Source of the DNA: Flavobacterium anhuiense
GTDB taxonomy: Bacteria; Bacteroidota; Bacteroidia; Flavobacteriales; Flavobacteriaceae
DNA length: 64,000 nt
Direction: 5' to 3'
NCBI RefSeq assembly: GCF_900101855.1
Contig: NZ_FMVC01000001.1
Location: 124,001 to 188,000 of the forward strand
Positions 16,848 to 24,770 of the stretch are shown here, piece after piece. Both the position numbers and the translations under genes were made by a program. Positions within the stretch are counted from its first letter, which is position 1, and every line of letters starts with the position of its first letter. The notes under the pieces are model-generated. The model searched no databases. It was given only the letters and a program-made list of their open reading frames with translations, and was not told the origin of the DNA.

Positions 16848-17714
16848 TCACTTCTTAGCCGACAGATAAACCCCAATCAAAATAATAAAAGCACCAACAG
16901 ACTGAATTGGCGTCAGGAATTCATTATCTAACAATCCCCAGAAAAAAGCAACTATCGGAATCAAATACGTTACTGATGTTGCAAAAACTGGCGATGACAT
17001 TTGAATCAGCTTAAAGAACAGAATATTCGCGATTCCTGTTCCTAAAACGCCCAAAATTGCCACAAAAAGTATAGAATGCTGCGTTTCTGCAAAATGTATT
17101 TTCTGGCTGATATCGGTTGTGCTTAAAATGATTAATGCAGGCAAAAGCAAAACCGCAAAATTTCCTGTTGTGATACTTACAGAATTTAAATCGTGCAGAT
17201 ATTTTTTAATCAGATTTACATTGATAGCATAACTAAGCGTTGCTATAACCACTAGTAAGACATAGAAATAATTTTGAGTTCCACTTGCAGAATCTCCACT
17301 TAAAACCAAAAGCAGACATCCTAAAAGTCCAACAAAAACGCCCAAAACTTGTCGTTTTTGAAATTGAATTCCAAATGCTATAATTCCTAAAACCAAAGTA
17401 TTTAAAGGCGTTAGCGAATTTAAAATCGCCACAATAGAACTATTTACCTGAGTTTCTGCAATAGCAAAAAGATACGCTGGCATAAAAGTTCCGAAAAGCG
17501 AAGTTATGGCAACAAATTTCCATTGACGGCGTGAAATCTTTTTTAGACTATTAAACCCTACAATCAGCAAAAACAAAGCAGCAAAAATAATACGGAACGA
17601 TCCAACTTGAACAGCGGTTAAACCAACCAATCCTTTTTTTATCAGAATAAAAGAGCTTCCCCAAATAAGAGAAAGAATCGCTAAGTAAATCCACTTTAAC
17701 TGTTTTGTTTCCAT
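16848..17714 (-). CDS. EamA (DMT superfamily) transporter
   Basis: A 288-residue inner-membrane protein with ten predicted helices arranged as two EamA repeats. The first repeat starts WIYLAILSLIWGSSFILIKKGL, with the typical WGSSF motif; the second starts near residue 150. Such proteins export metabolites or amino acids, but the substrate cannot be read from sequence. I chose the ATG at 17714 (METKQLKW); ATG 17723 three codons earlier is also possible. It is transcribed alone and converges with the M16 operon. The region upstream is shared with the divergent metal-binding lipoprotein gene. Confidence 0.85.
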   Translation of the reverse strand: METKQLKWIYLAILSLIWGSSFILIKKGLVGLTAVQVGSFRIIFAALFLLIVGFNSLKKISRRQWKFVAITSLFGTFMPAYLFAIAETQVNSSIVAILNSLTPLNTLVLGIIAFGIQFQKRQVLGVFVGLLGCLLLVLSGDSASGTQNYFYVLLVVIATLSYAINVNLIKKYLHDLNSVSITTGNFAVLLLPALIILSTTDISQKIHFAETQHSILFVAILGVLGTGIANILFFKLIQMSSPVFATSVTYLIPIVAFFWGLLDNEFLTPIQSVGAFIILIGVYLSAKK

Positions 17715-17772
17715 AAATTGCATTTTACTGCAAATTTGTAATTATTTTACGAACTGACCTCTCTCTTTTTAT

Positions 17773-17781
17773 TAATTTTGC
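17773..17781 (+). promoter_or_regulatory. -7 promoter box for the metal-binding lipoprotein
   Basis: TAATTTTGC fits TAnnTTTGC and lies 35 bases before the ATG at 17817. No convincing -33 box at the right spacing is seen. Confidence 0.5.
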
Positions 17782-17816
17782 AAACAAGTAATTAGCAATC
17801 TAAAATTTAATATATA

Positions 17817-18194
17817 ATGAAAATTTCAAAAATCTTATTCGCTGCAGCAATCGCCGGTTTAGTGTTCGTTGGCTGTAAAAAAGCAGAAGACAAAAGTCTT
17901 GAAGTTGTAAATAAAGAAAAAAGTGCTCCAAAAGAACACAAACCAATCGCAGCTGAAAATCTTCAAACTGCAAGCTTTACAATTGACGGTATGACGTGTG
18001 CAGTTGGATGCGCTAAAACTATCGAAGAAGAATTAGCAAATCTTGACGGAGTTGAAAAAGCAACAGTTGATTTTGACAAAAAAACAGCAACGGTAAGTTT
18101 CGACAAAACAATTCAAAATCCAGAATCTTTAACTAAAGTGGTTCAAGAAACTGGAGACGGAAAAACATATAAGGTTTCGAATTTTAAGTCTTAA
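17817..18194 (+). CDS. Heavy-metal-associated (HMA) domain lipoprotein
   Basis: A 125-residue envelope lipoprotein. The signal MKISKILFAAAIAGLVFVGC places the lipidated Cys at residue 20. After a charged linker, residues about 52-122 form an HMA ferredoxin-like fold (ASFTIDGMTCAVGCAKTIEEEL to VDFDKKTATVSF). The metal-binding Cys are at 61 and 65, giving CxxxC rather than the usual CxxC of copper chaperones, although the surrounding GMTC..CA.TIE context is intact. It probably binds Cu or another soft metal on the periplasmic face. It is monocistronic with its own -7 box and terminator and has no adjacent metal ATPase, so its partner lies elsewhere. Confidence 0.88.
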   Translation: MKISKILFAAAIAGLVFVGCKKAEDKSLEVVNKEKSAPKEHKPIAAENLQTASFTIDGMTCAVGCAKTIEEELANLDGVEKATVDFDKKTATVSFDKTIQNPESLTKVVQETGDGKTYKVSNFKS

Positions 18195-18214
18195 ATTTTA
18201 AATTAACAAACTTC

Positions 18215-18247
18215 AAAAGGCGCTCAAATATGAGTGCCTTTTTTATT
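18215..18247 (+). terminator. Terminator after the HMA lipoprotein gene
   Basis: AAAAGGC.CTCA pairs with TGAG.GCCTTTT around AAATA with one G-T position, followed by six T. Confidence 0.8.
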
Positions 18248-18443
18248 GCGCTTTTATTTTCAAAAAAAAGTGATCGAATGTGGTTTCCCGTAATGAAATA
18301 TAATTTTAATAATTAATATTTGCGACAAAATATAGTTGGGATTTAAAAATCTCTGCAATTTAACATAAACAGCAAGATATCAATTGATTACAAAAATTAA
18401 CCAAATAACAATAAATAACTTATTAAATTAACAAACATTTAAT

Positions 18444-18452
18444 TAGTTTTGT
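18444..18452 (+). promoter_or_regulatory. -7 promoter box for the Skp-like gene
   Basis: TAGTTTTGT matches TAnnTTTG and lies 24 bases before ATG 18476. An upstream in-frame TTG at 18449 falls inside the box, so the ATG is the true start. This box may drive the whole RHS array. Confidence 0.55.
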
Positions 18453-18475
18453 TAAAATTATCCCAAGAACCAAAA

Positions 18476-19009
18476 ATGAAAAAATTACCATTGTACGCTG
18501 CAGGTTTTGCAGTATTTTTAAGCATTCTAGCAATTTATTTTGCAAAATCAAGTTCAGAATTAGTTTATGTAGATGTTAACAAATTGATTACTGGCTACAG
18601 TAAAACAAAAATTGCTAAAGCTGAATTTGATAAAAAAGCTGCTTTAATGAAAGCCAATGTAGATTCTTTGATCAGTAATTGGCAAAACGAATTAAAAGCT
18701 TACGAAAAAGAAAGAACTACCTTATCTCCGAAGGAGTTGAAATTAAAACAAGAGTTGCTATCTAACAAACAGCAGCAAATTAATGGTTACCAAGAAGCTA
18801 TTCAGAAAAAAATTCAAGAAGAAGACAAAAAAGTAACTCAAACCGTAATTAACGATATAAACGATTATATCAAAGAATACGGAAAAGAACATAACTACAA
18901 AATCATATTCGGTGCGAGTGGTGGAGGAAACATCATGTATGCCGATGACTCAACTGACTTAACAGAAGAAGTATTAAAAGGTCTTAATGCTGAATATGAT
19001 AAAAAATAG
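18476..19009 (+). CDS. OmpH/Skp-like periplasmic chaperone
   Basis: A 177-residue protein with an N-terminal hydrophobic segment (about residues 5-24, an anchor or uncleaved signal) followed by ELVYVDVNKLITGYSKTKIAK. This matches the first strand of Skp/OmpH ('YVD...'). Residues about 45-125 form a long charged coiled coil. The C-terminal strand KIIFGASGGGNIMYADDSTDLTEEVL closes the Skp body. Skp-family trimers hold unfolded exported proteins in the periplasm. The gene overlaps the next one and lies just upstream of the giant RHS genes, not next to bamA as housekeeping Skp usually is, which suggests a dedicated role (inference). The start was chosen from the promoter box. Confidence 0.8.
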   Translation: MKKLPLYAAGFAVFLSILAIYFAKSSSELVYVDVNKLITGYSKTKIAKAEFDKKAALMKANVDSLISNWQNELKAYEKERTTLSPKELKLKQELLSNKQQQINGYQEAIQKKIQEEDKKVTQTVINDINDYIKEYGKEHNYKIIFGASGGGNIMYADDSTDLTEEVLKGLNAEYDKK

Positions 19010-19598
19010 ACTTTTACTATTTCTTATAGCACTACTTATTTCCTCTTGCAACAAAAAATTTGATACGCAAGAGGAAATGAACAGTTATATACAAGATGAA
19101 GACAATGGTTACGTTTACAAAAAAAATGTAGCCGATGTTGACTATGTTTTACAATACAGACCAACTGATTTGCTTGTAAAACAAGAATTAGGAGACAAAC
19201 CTAACCCTGCTCAGATAGAGAAATTAAGAAGACAATACAATAAATACATGTATTTCAATCTCTCTATGTCCAAAAACGATCAGGAATTATTAAACGGTGT
19301 TGCTCAAGACAAAGCCAAATTCGGACAAATGGTAAACGAATTAGCTTTTGGCATGGAGGAGAAACTACATGTTTACACCCCATCCAAAGACACCTTAGCC
19401 TTAGCCGACTTCATGTACCCAAGAATGTATGGCATGAGTAACTCAACTTCAATAATGATAGTATATCCTCGTGATGAAAAATATTTAAACCAAGAGTATC
19501 TAAATTTTGTTATAGAAGATTTAGGACTTGAAACTGGAGATATTAAATTCAAATTAAATACCAAAGCCTTAATAAACGAACCTCAATTAGTATTCTAA
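18996..19598 (+). CDS. Small lipoprotein of unknown function linked to the RHS locus
   Basis: A 200-residue protein with a clear lipoprotein signal (MIKNRLLLFLIALLISSC), the lipidated Cys near residue 18. The mature part is soluble and acidic, with no family I recognise. The alternative ATG at 18987 adds three residues. Its 5' end overlaps the Skp-like gene by 14 bases, so translation is probably coupled. The end lies 65 bases before the first RHS protein. Tethered to a membrane beside a chaperone, it may help export or surface anchoring of the RHS proteins; this rests on position only. Confidence 0.75.
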   Translation: MIKNRLLLFLIALLISSCNKKFDTQEEMNSYIQDEDNGYVYKKNVADVDYVLQYRPTDLLVKQELGDKPNPAQIEKLRRQYNKYMYFNLSMSKNDQELLNGVAQDKAKFGQMVNELAFGMEEKLHVYTPSKDTLALADFMYPRMYGMSNSTSIMIVYPRDEKYLNQEYLNFVIEDLGLETGDIKFKLNTKALINEPQLVF

Positions 19599-19663
19599 TT
19601 GTTTTGCAATTATCTAAAAAACAACTCAAATAACCCCATACAATAAAAATCAACTCTGATATT

Positions 19664-22600
19664 ATGAATAAATTAACCCAAAACTATAATTTTTTTTCAT
19701 TTTTATTACTCTTTTTTATTTGTAACCTAACCACAATCCCAAATCTTTACGCACAAGGCCCGAATGCTCCCGAAGCATCTGGCTTTGAACCTGTAGATGC
19801 TACAGACATGGTAAGCTTGCTTACTGGAGACATGACTTATGTAGTCCCTTTGTTAAATGTGCCATCACCAGAAGGAGGATATCCTATTGCATTATCCTAC
19901 CATGCAGGTATTGCTGTAGATCAAGAGGCTTCATGGGTAGGTTTGGGCTGGGTTTTAAACCCAGGAACCATCAATCGAAATGTTAATGGATATCCAGATG
20001 ATTGGAAAGACGGTCTAGTAAGAGAATATGCTTATGATGAAGGAGGAAGTGCATCTTCATCAGCTGTTTCTATAGGATATGGGGTCCCTGGAGAATGGTC
20101 TGTGGGTGTCGGGGTTTCATGGGGATCAAACAGATCTCTTGGGGGAAGTATCAGCGCTAGTGTGGGAGGGGTTTATGGAAGTATCGGTACTGATGGCGCC
20201 TCAGTAGGGATTGGTTTTAATGATCAAATTGGAGTTAGCGCATCAGTAGGATTTAATGGATCTTTTGGTGTAGGAGTTGATATCGGAGCAAAAGGTAGTG
20301 ATTCTTCTGTAAGTTTAGGAATTGGTTATGGGCAAACTGGAATCAATGGAAGTTTAGGCATTTCACAAAAAACTGGAAAAGGAATTTCCAGCGGAATAGG
20401 AATTAGTTTATCTTCTGCGGGAATGAGTATAAATAGTCGCATACAAAGTTTTGGGACAAGTGCTTCAATAGCTTTTAATAATTCGATTAAGGCAACTGAC
20501 TATAATGTTTCAAATAAAGAGGTTAGTTTTGCTTTAGTCTCTCCTTATGGCTATTTTTCTTTTGGTAAAAACACAACAACCTGGGAGTTATTATCTGTTG
20601 GCAGTAATACAATTGACGGAGCCTTTTATCACTACGATCCTGATACATCATATTCAACCGATTTCTTATCAATAAATCTCAATGTTAAAGTTAATACAGT
20701 TCGCCTGAATGACACATTTGAAGTAGACACTGAAGCTATTTTTGAACAAAATTCGAAAAGCTCCTACACAAACAGTAACAATGGTATTTTCTCTAACTTA
20801 GACAATTATAATGTAACTTCACAGGGCTTAAGCGGTGCTATAGCTCCAATGATTTTAAATAATACTCGTGTAATTCCATTTACAGGAATTCGGGTAGATT
20901 CGAAAGTTAATTACGATATGTATGCTTATTATGATCATTCGAGTTTATCTAATTTAAATAAGTCAGTAACCATAAAGCCGATTCAATTCAATTTTTGCAA
21001 TACTGCTAATTCTTATCTAAATGTTCTTCCTTCAAAAATATCTTATACAGAGGGGCAAGGAGTACAACTAACAAATACCCTTGCTCCTAGTCCTATCCCT
21101 AATGGATATTCATATAGCCAAGATCAAACCTTAATTTACAAAGCAAATTCTTACAATGAAACTCAAAACAGAAAACGAGATGGTCAATATATAGAATATT
21201 TTACTATTGCTGAAATTAATTCAGGAGTTGCAGCAAGTAAAGGTTTTTTAGATGTTGAAAATAATTTTCCGAGAAATTTAAACTCTATTGGATATGCCAA
21301 TACAACATCAGAAAAATTTAATAGTAATTTTGACTCAGGAATTGGTGGTTTTAAAATAACTTCTATTGATGGAAAAACCTACCATTATTCTTTAGGCGTC
21401 TATCAAGCTGAACAAGTTCGAAGATTATACGGTATTGCTGGTGATAAAACCGAGGATAAGGCCCATATGGATCGTATGCATGTTAATCCTTATGCAACCC
21501 ACTGGTTATTGACAGCCATTACTGGTCCAGATTATATAAAAAGCGATGTAAATAGAAAATATCCAGATGAAGGTGATTACGGGTACTGGGTTCGCTTTGA
21601 TTATGGCAAATGGTCTGATGGTTATATCTGGAGAACACCATCTAAACCTGTCGATATGTTTAATAAAGTAAAAGAATACAGCTGGGGAAGAAAGCAAATT
21701 TACTATTTGGACAAAATTAAGACACGCTCGCATACTGCTCTTTTTATAAAAAACCTCCGAGAAGATAACGCAAGCAATGCAATGATTTACAAAAACATGT
21801 ATCATTATCGCACCTCTTCGACCAATTATATGAATGTATCTTCGAATCCACTTCTTAAATTAGAAAAAATAATATTGTTAAAAAACGAAGTTGCCAACAC
21901 TCTTAATAAAAATAGAGGTACACCTTTAACAAGCGTTAAAACTTATAATTATTCGATAGGAGCAGAAACAAAGAGCTGGTACTCTGAATCTTGGGTTGAA
22001 GTAGATTATTATCTAAGACAATATAGTGTTAATCTTAGTAGCAATGTATTTGACACGAATGATATTACAGGATTAAATCTTGAAAATAAAGCTCTTAAAG
22101 TTATTGACTTCAATCATGATTACACTTTAGCTAATGGAGCAACAAATTCTTCAACCGGTAAATTAACGTTAAAGAGCGTAAATTTCAAAGGAAAACAAGG
22201 TATTGGCATAATTCCACCTATTAAATTTGATTATGGATACAATTATAGTTATAATTTATCCAAAAAAAATGATTTTGGTTATTATGAAAATATCCCTCAG
22301 GCTTGGAGTTTAAATAAAATAACTACTCCGACTGGTGGTAATATTAATATTACTTATGAGCCAGATTCTTATGGCAAAGTTGCTATTAAAAATGGTAAAG
22401 TTTTTACGAGCAAACTTAAGTTTACATTTCTTTCGGATCCTCCAAGAGGAGCGGGTGAAGATGTAACTTCTATGCAAAATGCCCCTAAAGGAATCACTAG
22501 AATAAAAATAGAAATAGATAATCAGGATCCAACAGCTACAGGAATACGATTGGCGGATTATTTTGATGCTGCAAAACCATTTTTTATGGATATGTGGTAT

Positions 22601-24763
22601 TCAGTAATGTACAATCATGCAAGTGCCGGTTATGACAGAGCATCGGTAAATATTGACAAAGCAAATGCAACAATAGTTGAGTTAAATTCATCTCTTAATT
22701 ATATGATAGTAGATGTTATGGCTTCAAGTCCTGCTTTCAGAGATGTCTTTAAACATTCAGCAGAACCTGTTTCAGCATTATATGCTTCAAATGAATATTC
22801 AGGAGTTACTAATTCAAATTTACCACGATTTGAACTGGCATGGGATGGTAGTTCAGGACATCGACAATATTCGATGAGGCATACCGTTGTTGGAAATAAA
22901 ATTACACCTAATAATAACAGCGGCATCCGTGTAAAACAAATCACAGTAAACGACAATGCTGGAAAAACATACAGCACAAATTACAATTATAACAATCCTA
23001 TTACTGGAAAAACTTCAGGTATAATTCCATATTATCCTGAACCTAATTATATGGTGAATCAACAAGCACCTTATATCTCTTTGTTACCTGGACCTATCGT
23101 AACTTATGAATATGTAACGGAATCCAGTAATGATATAAAAAAGCAATATAAATTTAAAGTCCTTGAAGAAATTAGTGAATCTAATAATTTAATTTCTTTC
23201 GGTGATTTGTTACAAATAAGTTCCTCAAAAGAAAATCCATCAACAAATGTATTTTTAAAAAATGTGGCAGTAAAAAATAACTTGCAATCACTAGGCAGAA
23301 TTGAAGAAATTAAAGTCTCAAATGCAAAAGATCAAATTTTACAACAATCAAAGAATAATTATGAGACTATAACAGATTATTTCTCATTGGGACAATCTCA
23401 ACAATCCAATTTTTGTGGGAAGGTAATCCAAGAAAATTTCTACAATAATAATAGTGTATCAAGTACTTATAAAAATTTTTACAGTGTGAGTTCTATTACC
23501 AATATTGATACTAATCTACAAAGTACTACAACTATGCAAGGTGGGTATACTAATACAACTTATTTTGACCAATTTGACCCCCTAACCGGACAGGTTATCG
23601 AAACAAGAACTGTCTCAAGTGACGGTAAATCGTTCAAAACAAAAATTGTTCCAGCTTATTTTAAGAATGAGTATGCTGAAATGGGATCAAAAGTTGACAA
23701 CCCTACCTATAAAAATATGCTAACACAGACAGCGGTTAATTATTCGTATATTAAGGACAACGGAACATGGAAAGAAACCGGTGTAGGGATTACAACCTGG
23801 AGCAATATCTGGACTTACCAAGACATGGCAGGAACTTCAGTAAATATTCCAGTCACAGCTCCTGCTGATCAAAAAATATGGAGAATACATAAAACTTATG
23901 TATGGAATGGTGTCAAAGATATCAATGGCATTTTTACCAATTATAATTCTACAACTGGAAGTAAGGACGATAACTTTGATTGGACTATTGGTGTGGGTCA
24001 GCCTTCACAATGGAAACAAGTCTCAGAAATAACCTTATATGATCATTTTTCTGCGCCACTTGAAACAAAAGATATTAATGGTAATTATGTGTCAACCAAA
24101 ATGGGCGATAATAACACCAAAATAACTGCTGTTGGAAATGCCGGATATAATGAAATGTTCTTTGCGGGTGGTGAGAGTTCATTAATAGCTGGTTACGCTA
24201 ATTTCATTGAACCAGAAGTGATAATGAATAATGCTTCTTTTAACACAACTTATTCTCATACTGGTAAAAAATCGATAGCAGTAGCATCAAATTCTCAATT
24301 TGGAGTAGCAATGAAAAGTGGTCAGCACAGAGCTGGCAGATATAAAGTATCTGTTTGGGTTGAAAAATCAAACGCTTCAAAAGCCAGAATAAATAATAAC
24401 GGAACTATAGTAGATTTTTCAGAATCTTATCCAGCAGGAAATTGGGTCTTAAAAGTTGGTTATGTTAATGCAACTTCGGGAGTATACAGCATTTATTTAA
24501 CATCAGCCGATACTTCTATAGTTTATTTTGATGACCTAATGATCCGTCCCATTTCGTCTTCTATTACTGGTTATGTTTATAACGAATGGGATGAACTAAC
24601 TCATATTATTGGAAACAATGGTTTGGCAACTAGATTTGAATATGATAATGCAGGAAGATTAATAAAAACGTACTCTGAAGTACTTGATGATGCAGCAAAT
24701 CAAGTCACGGGAGGTTTTAAACTATCAAAAACAAATACATACAACAATAGATATTTAAATTAA
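19664..24763 (+). CDS. Giant exported RHS/YD-related protein, first half of a split shell (RhsA)
   Basis: A 1699-residue secreted protein. The N-terminus has a signal peptide ending ...PNLYAQ, near residue 31. Residues about 35-110 (SLLTGDMTYVVPLLNVP, ALSYHAGIAVDQEASWVGLGW) match the N-terminal beta domain that opens many bacteroidetal RHS proteins. Residues about 126-280 are an unusual Gly/Ser-rich run with repeating SVG/SIG/VGIG. Residues about 1510-1630 look like a beta-jellyroll binding domain (GRYKVSVWVEKS, SIVYFDDLMIRP). The end contains YD repeats (GYVYNEWDELTHIIGNNGLATRFEYDNAGRL, here split for length). No RHS core or toxin tip is present. The next gene starts seven bases downstream and carries those parts, so the two probably assemble together, by analogy with TcB and TcC. 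Confidence 0.85.
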   Translation: MNKLTQNYNFFSFLLLFFICNLTTIPNLYAQGPNAPEASGFEPVDATDMVSLLTGDMTYVVPLLNVPSPEGGYPIALSYHAGIAVDQEASWVGLGWVLNPGTINRNVNGYPDDWKDGLVREYAYDEGGSASSSAVSIGYGVPGEWSVGVGVSWGSNRSLGGSISASVGGVYGSIGTDGASVGIGFNDQIGVSASVGFNGSFGVGVDIGAKGSDSSVSLGIGYGQTGINGSLGISQKTGKGISSGIGISLSSAGMSINSRIQSFGTSASIAFNNSIKATDYNVSNKEVSFALVSPYGYFSFGKNTTTWELLSVGSNTIDGAFYHYDPDTSYSTDFLSINLNVKVNTVRLNDTFEVDTEAIFEQNSKSSYTNSNNGIFSNLDNYNVTSQGLSGAIAPMILNNTRVIPFTGIRVDSKVNYDMYAYYDHSSLSNLNKSVTIKPIQFNFCNTANSYLNVLPSKISYTEGQGVQLTNTLAPSPIPNGYSYSQDQTLIYKANSYNETQNRKRDGQYIEYFTIAEINSGVAASKGFLDVENNFPRNLNSIGYANTTSEKFNSNFDSGIGGFKITSIDGKTYHYSLGVYQAEQVRRLYGIAGDKTEDKAHMDRMHVNPYATHWLLTAITGPDYIKSDVNRKYPDEGDYGYWVRFDYGKWSDGYIWRTPSKPVDMFNKVKEYSWGRKQIYYLDKIKTRSHTALFIKNLREDNASNAMIYKNMYHYRTSSTNYMNVSSNPLLKLEKIILLKNEVANTLNKNRGTPLTSVKTYNYSIGAETKSWYSESWVEVDYYLRQYSVNLSSNVFDTNDITGLNLENKALKVIDFNHDYTLANGATNSSTGKLTLKSVNFKGKQGIGIIPPIKFDYGYNYSYNLSKKNDFGYYENIPQAWSLNKITTPTGGNINITYEPDSYGKVAIKNGKVFTSKLKFTFLSDPPRGAGEDVTSMQNAPKGITRIKIEIDNQDPTATGIRLADYFDAAKPFFMDMWYSVMYNHASAGYDRASVNIDKANATIVELNSSLNYMIVDVMASSPAFRDVFKHSAEPVSALYASNEYSGVTNSNLPRFELAWDGSSGHRQYSMRHTVVGNKITPNNNSGIRVKQITVNDNAGKTYSTNYNYNNPITGKTSGIIPYYPEPNYMVNQQAPYISLLPGPIVTYEYVTESSNDIKKQYKFKVLEEISESNNLISFGDLLQISSSKENPSTNVFLKNVAVKNNLQSLGRIEEIKVSNAKDQILQQSKNNYETITDYFSLGQSQQSNFCGKVIQENFYNNNSVSSTYKNFYSVSSITNIDTNLQSTTTMQGGYTNTTYFDQFDPLTGQVIETRTVSSDGKSFKTKIVPAYFKNEYAEMGSKVDNPTYKNMLTQTAVNYSYIKDNGTWKETGVGITTWSNIWTYQDMAGTSVNIPVTAPADQKIWRIHKTYVWNGVKDINGIFTNYNSTTGSKDDNFDWTIGVGQPSQWKQVSEITLYDHFSAPLETKDINGNYVSTKMGDNNTKITAVGNAGYNEMFFAGGESSLIAGYANFIEPEVIMNNASFNTTYSHTGKKSIAVASNSQFGVAMKSGQHRAGRYKVSVWVEKSNASKARINNNGTIVDFSESYPAGNWVLKVGYVNATSGVYSIYLTSADTSIVYFDDLMIRPISSSITGYVYNEWDELTHIIGNNGLATRFEYDNAGRLIKTYSEVLDDAANQVTGGFKLSKTNTYNNRYLN

Positions 24764-24770
24764 TCAAGTT

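Larger units (their letters stand above)
18195..18475. other. Intergenic region with terminator and upstream promoter
   Basis: A 281-base gap holding the terminator at 18215-18247 and, just before the chaperone gene, a -7 box at 18444. The AT-rich stretch between (about 18290-18440) shows no coding potential or obvious structure. Confidence 0.6.

Noticed and set aside
24764..24770. Possibility that the two RHS proteins are one frameshifted gene
   Set aside because: The second has its own signal peptide directly after an ATG, and the first ends in a complete YD repeat; no broken domain spans the junction.
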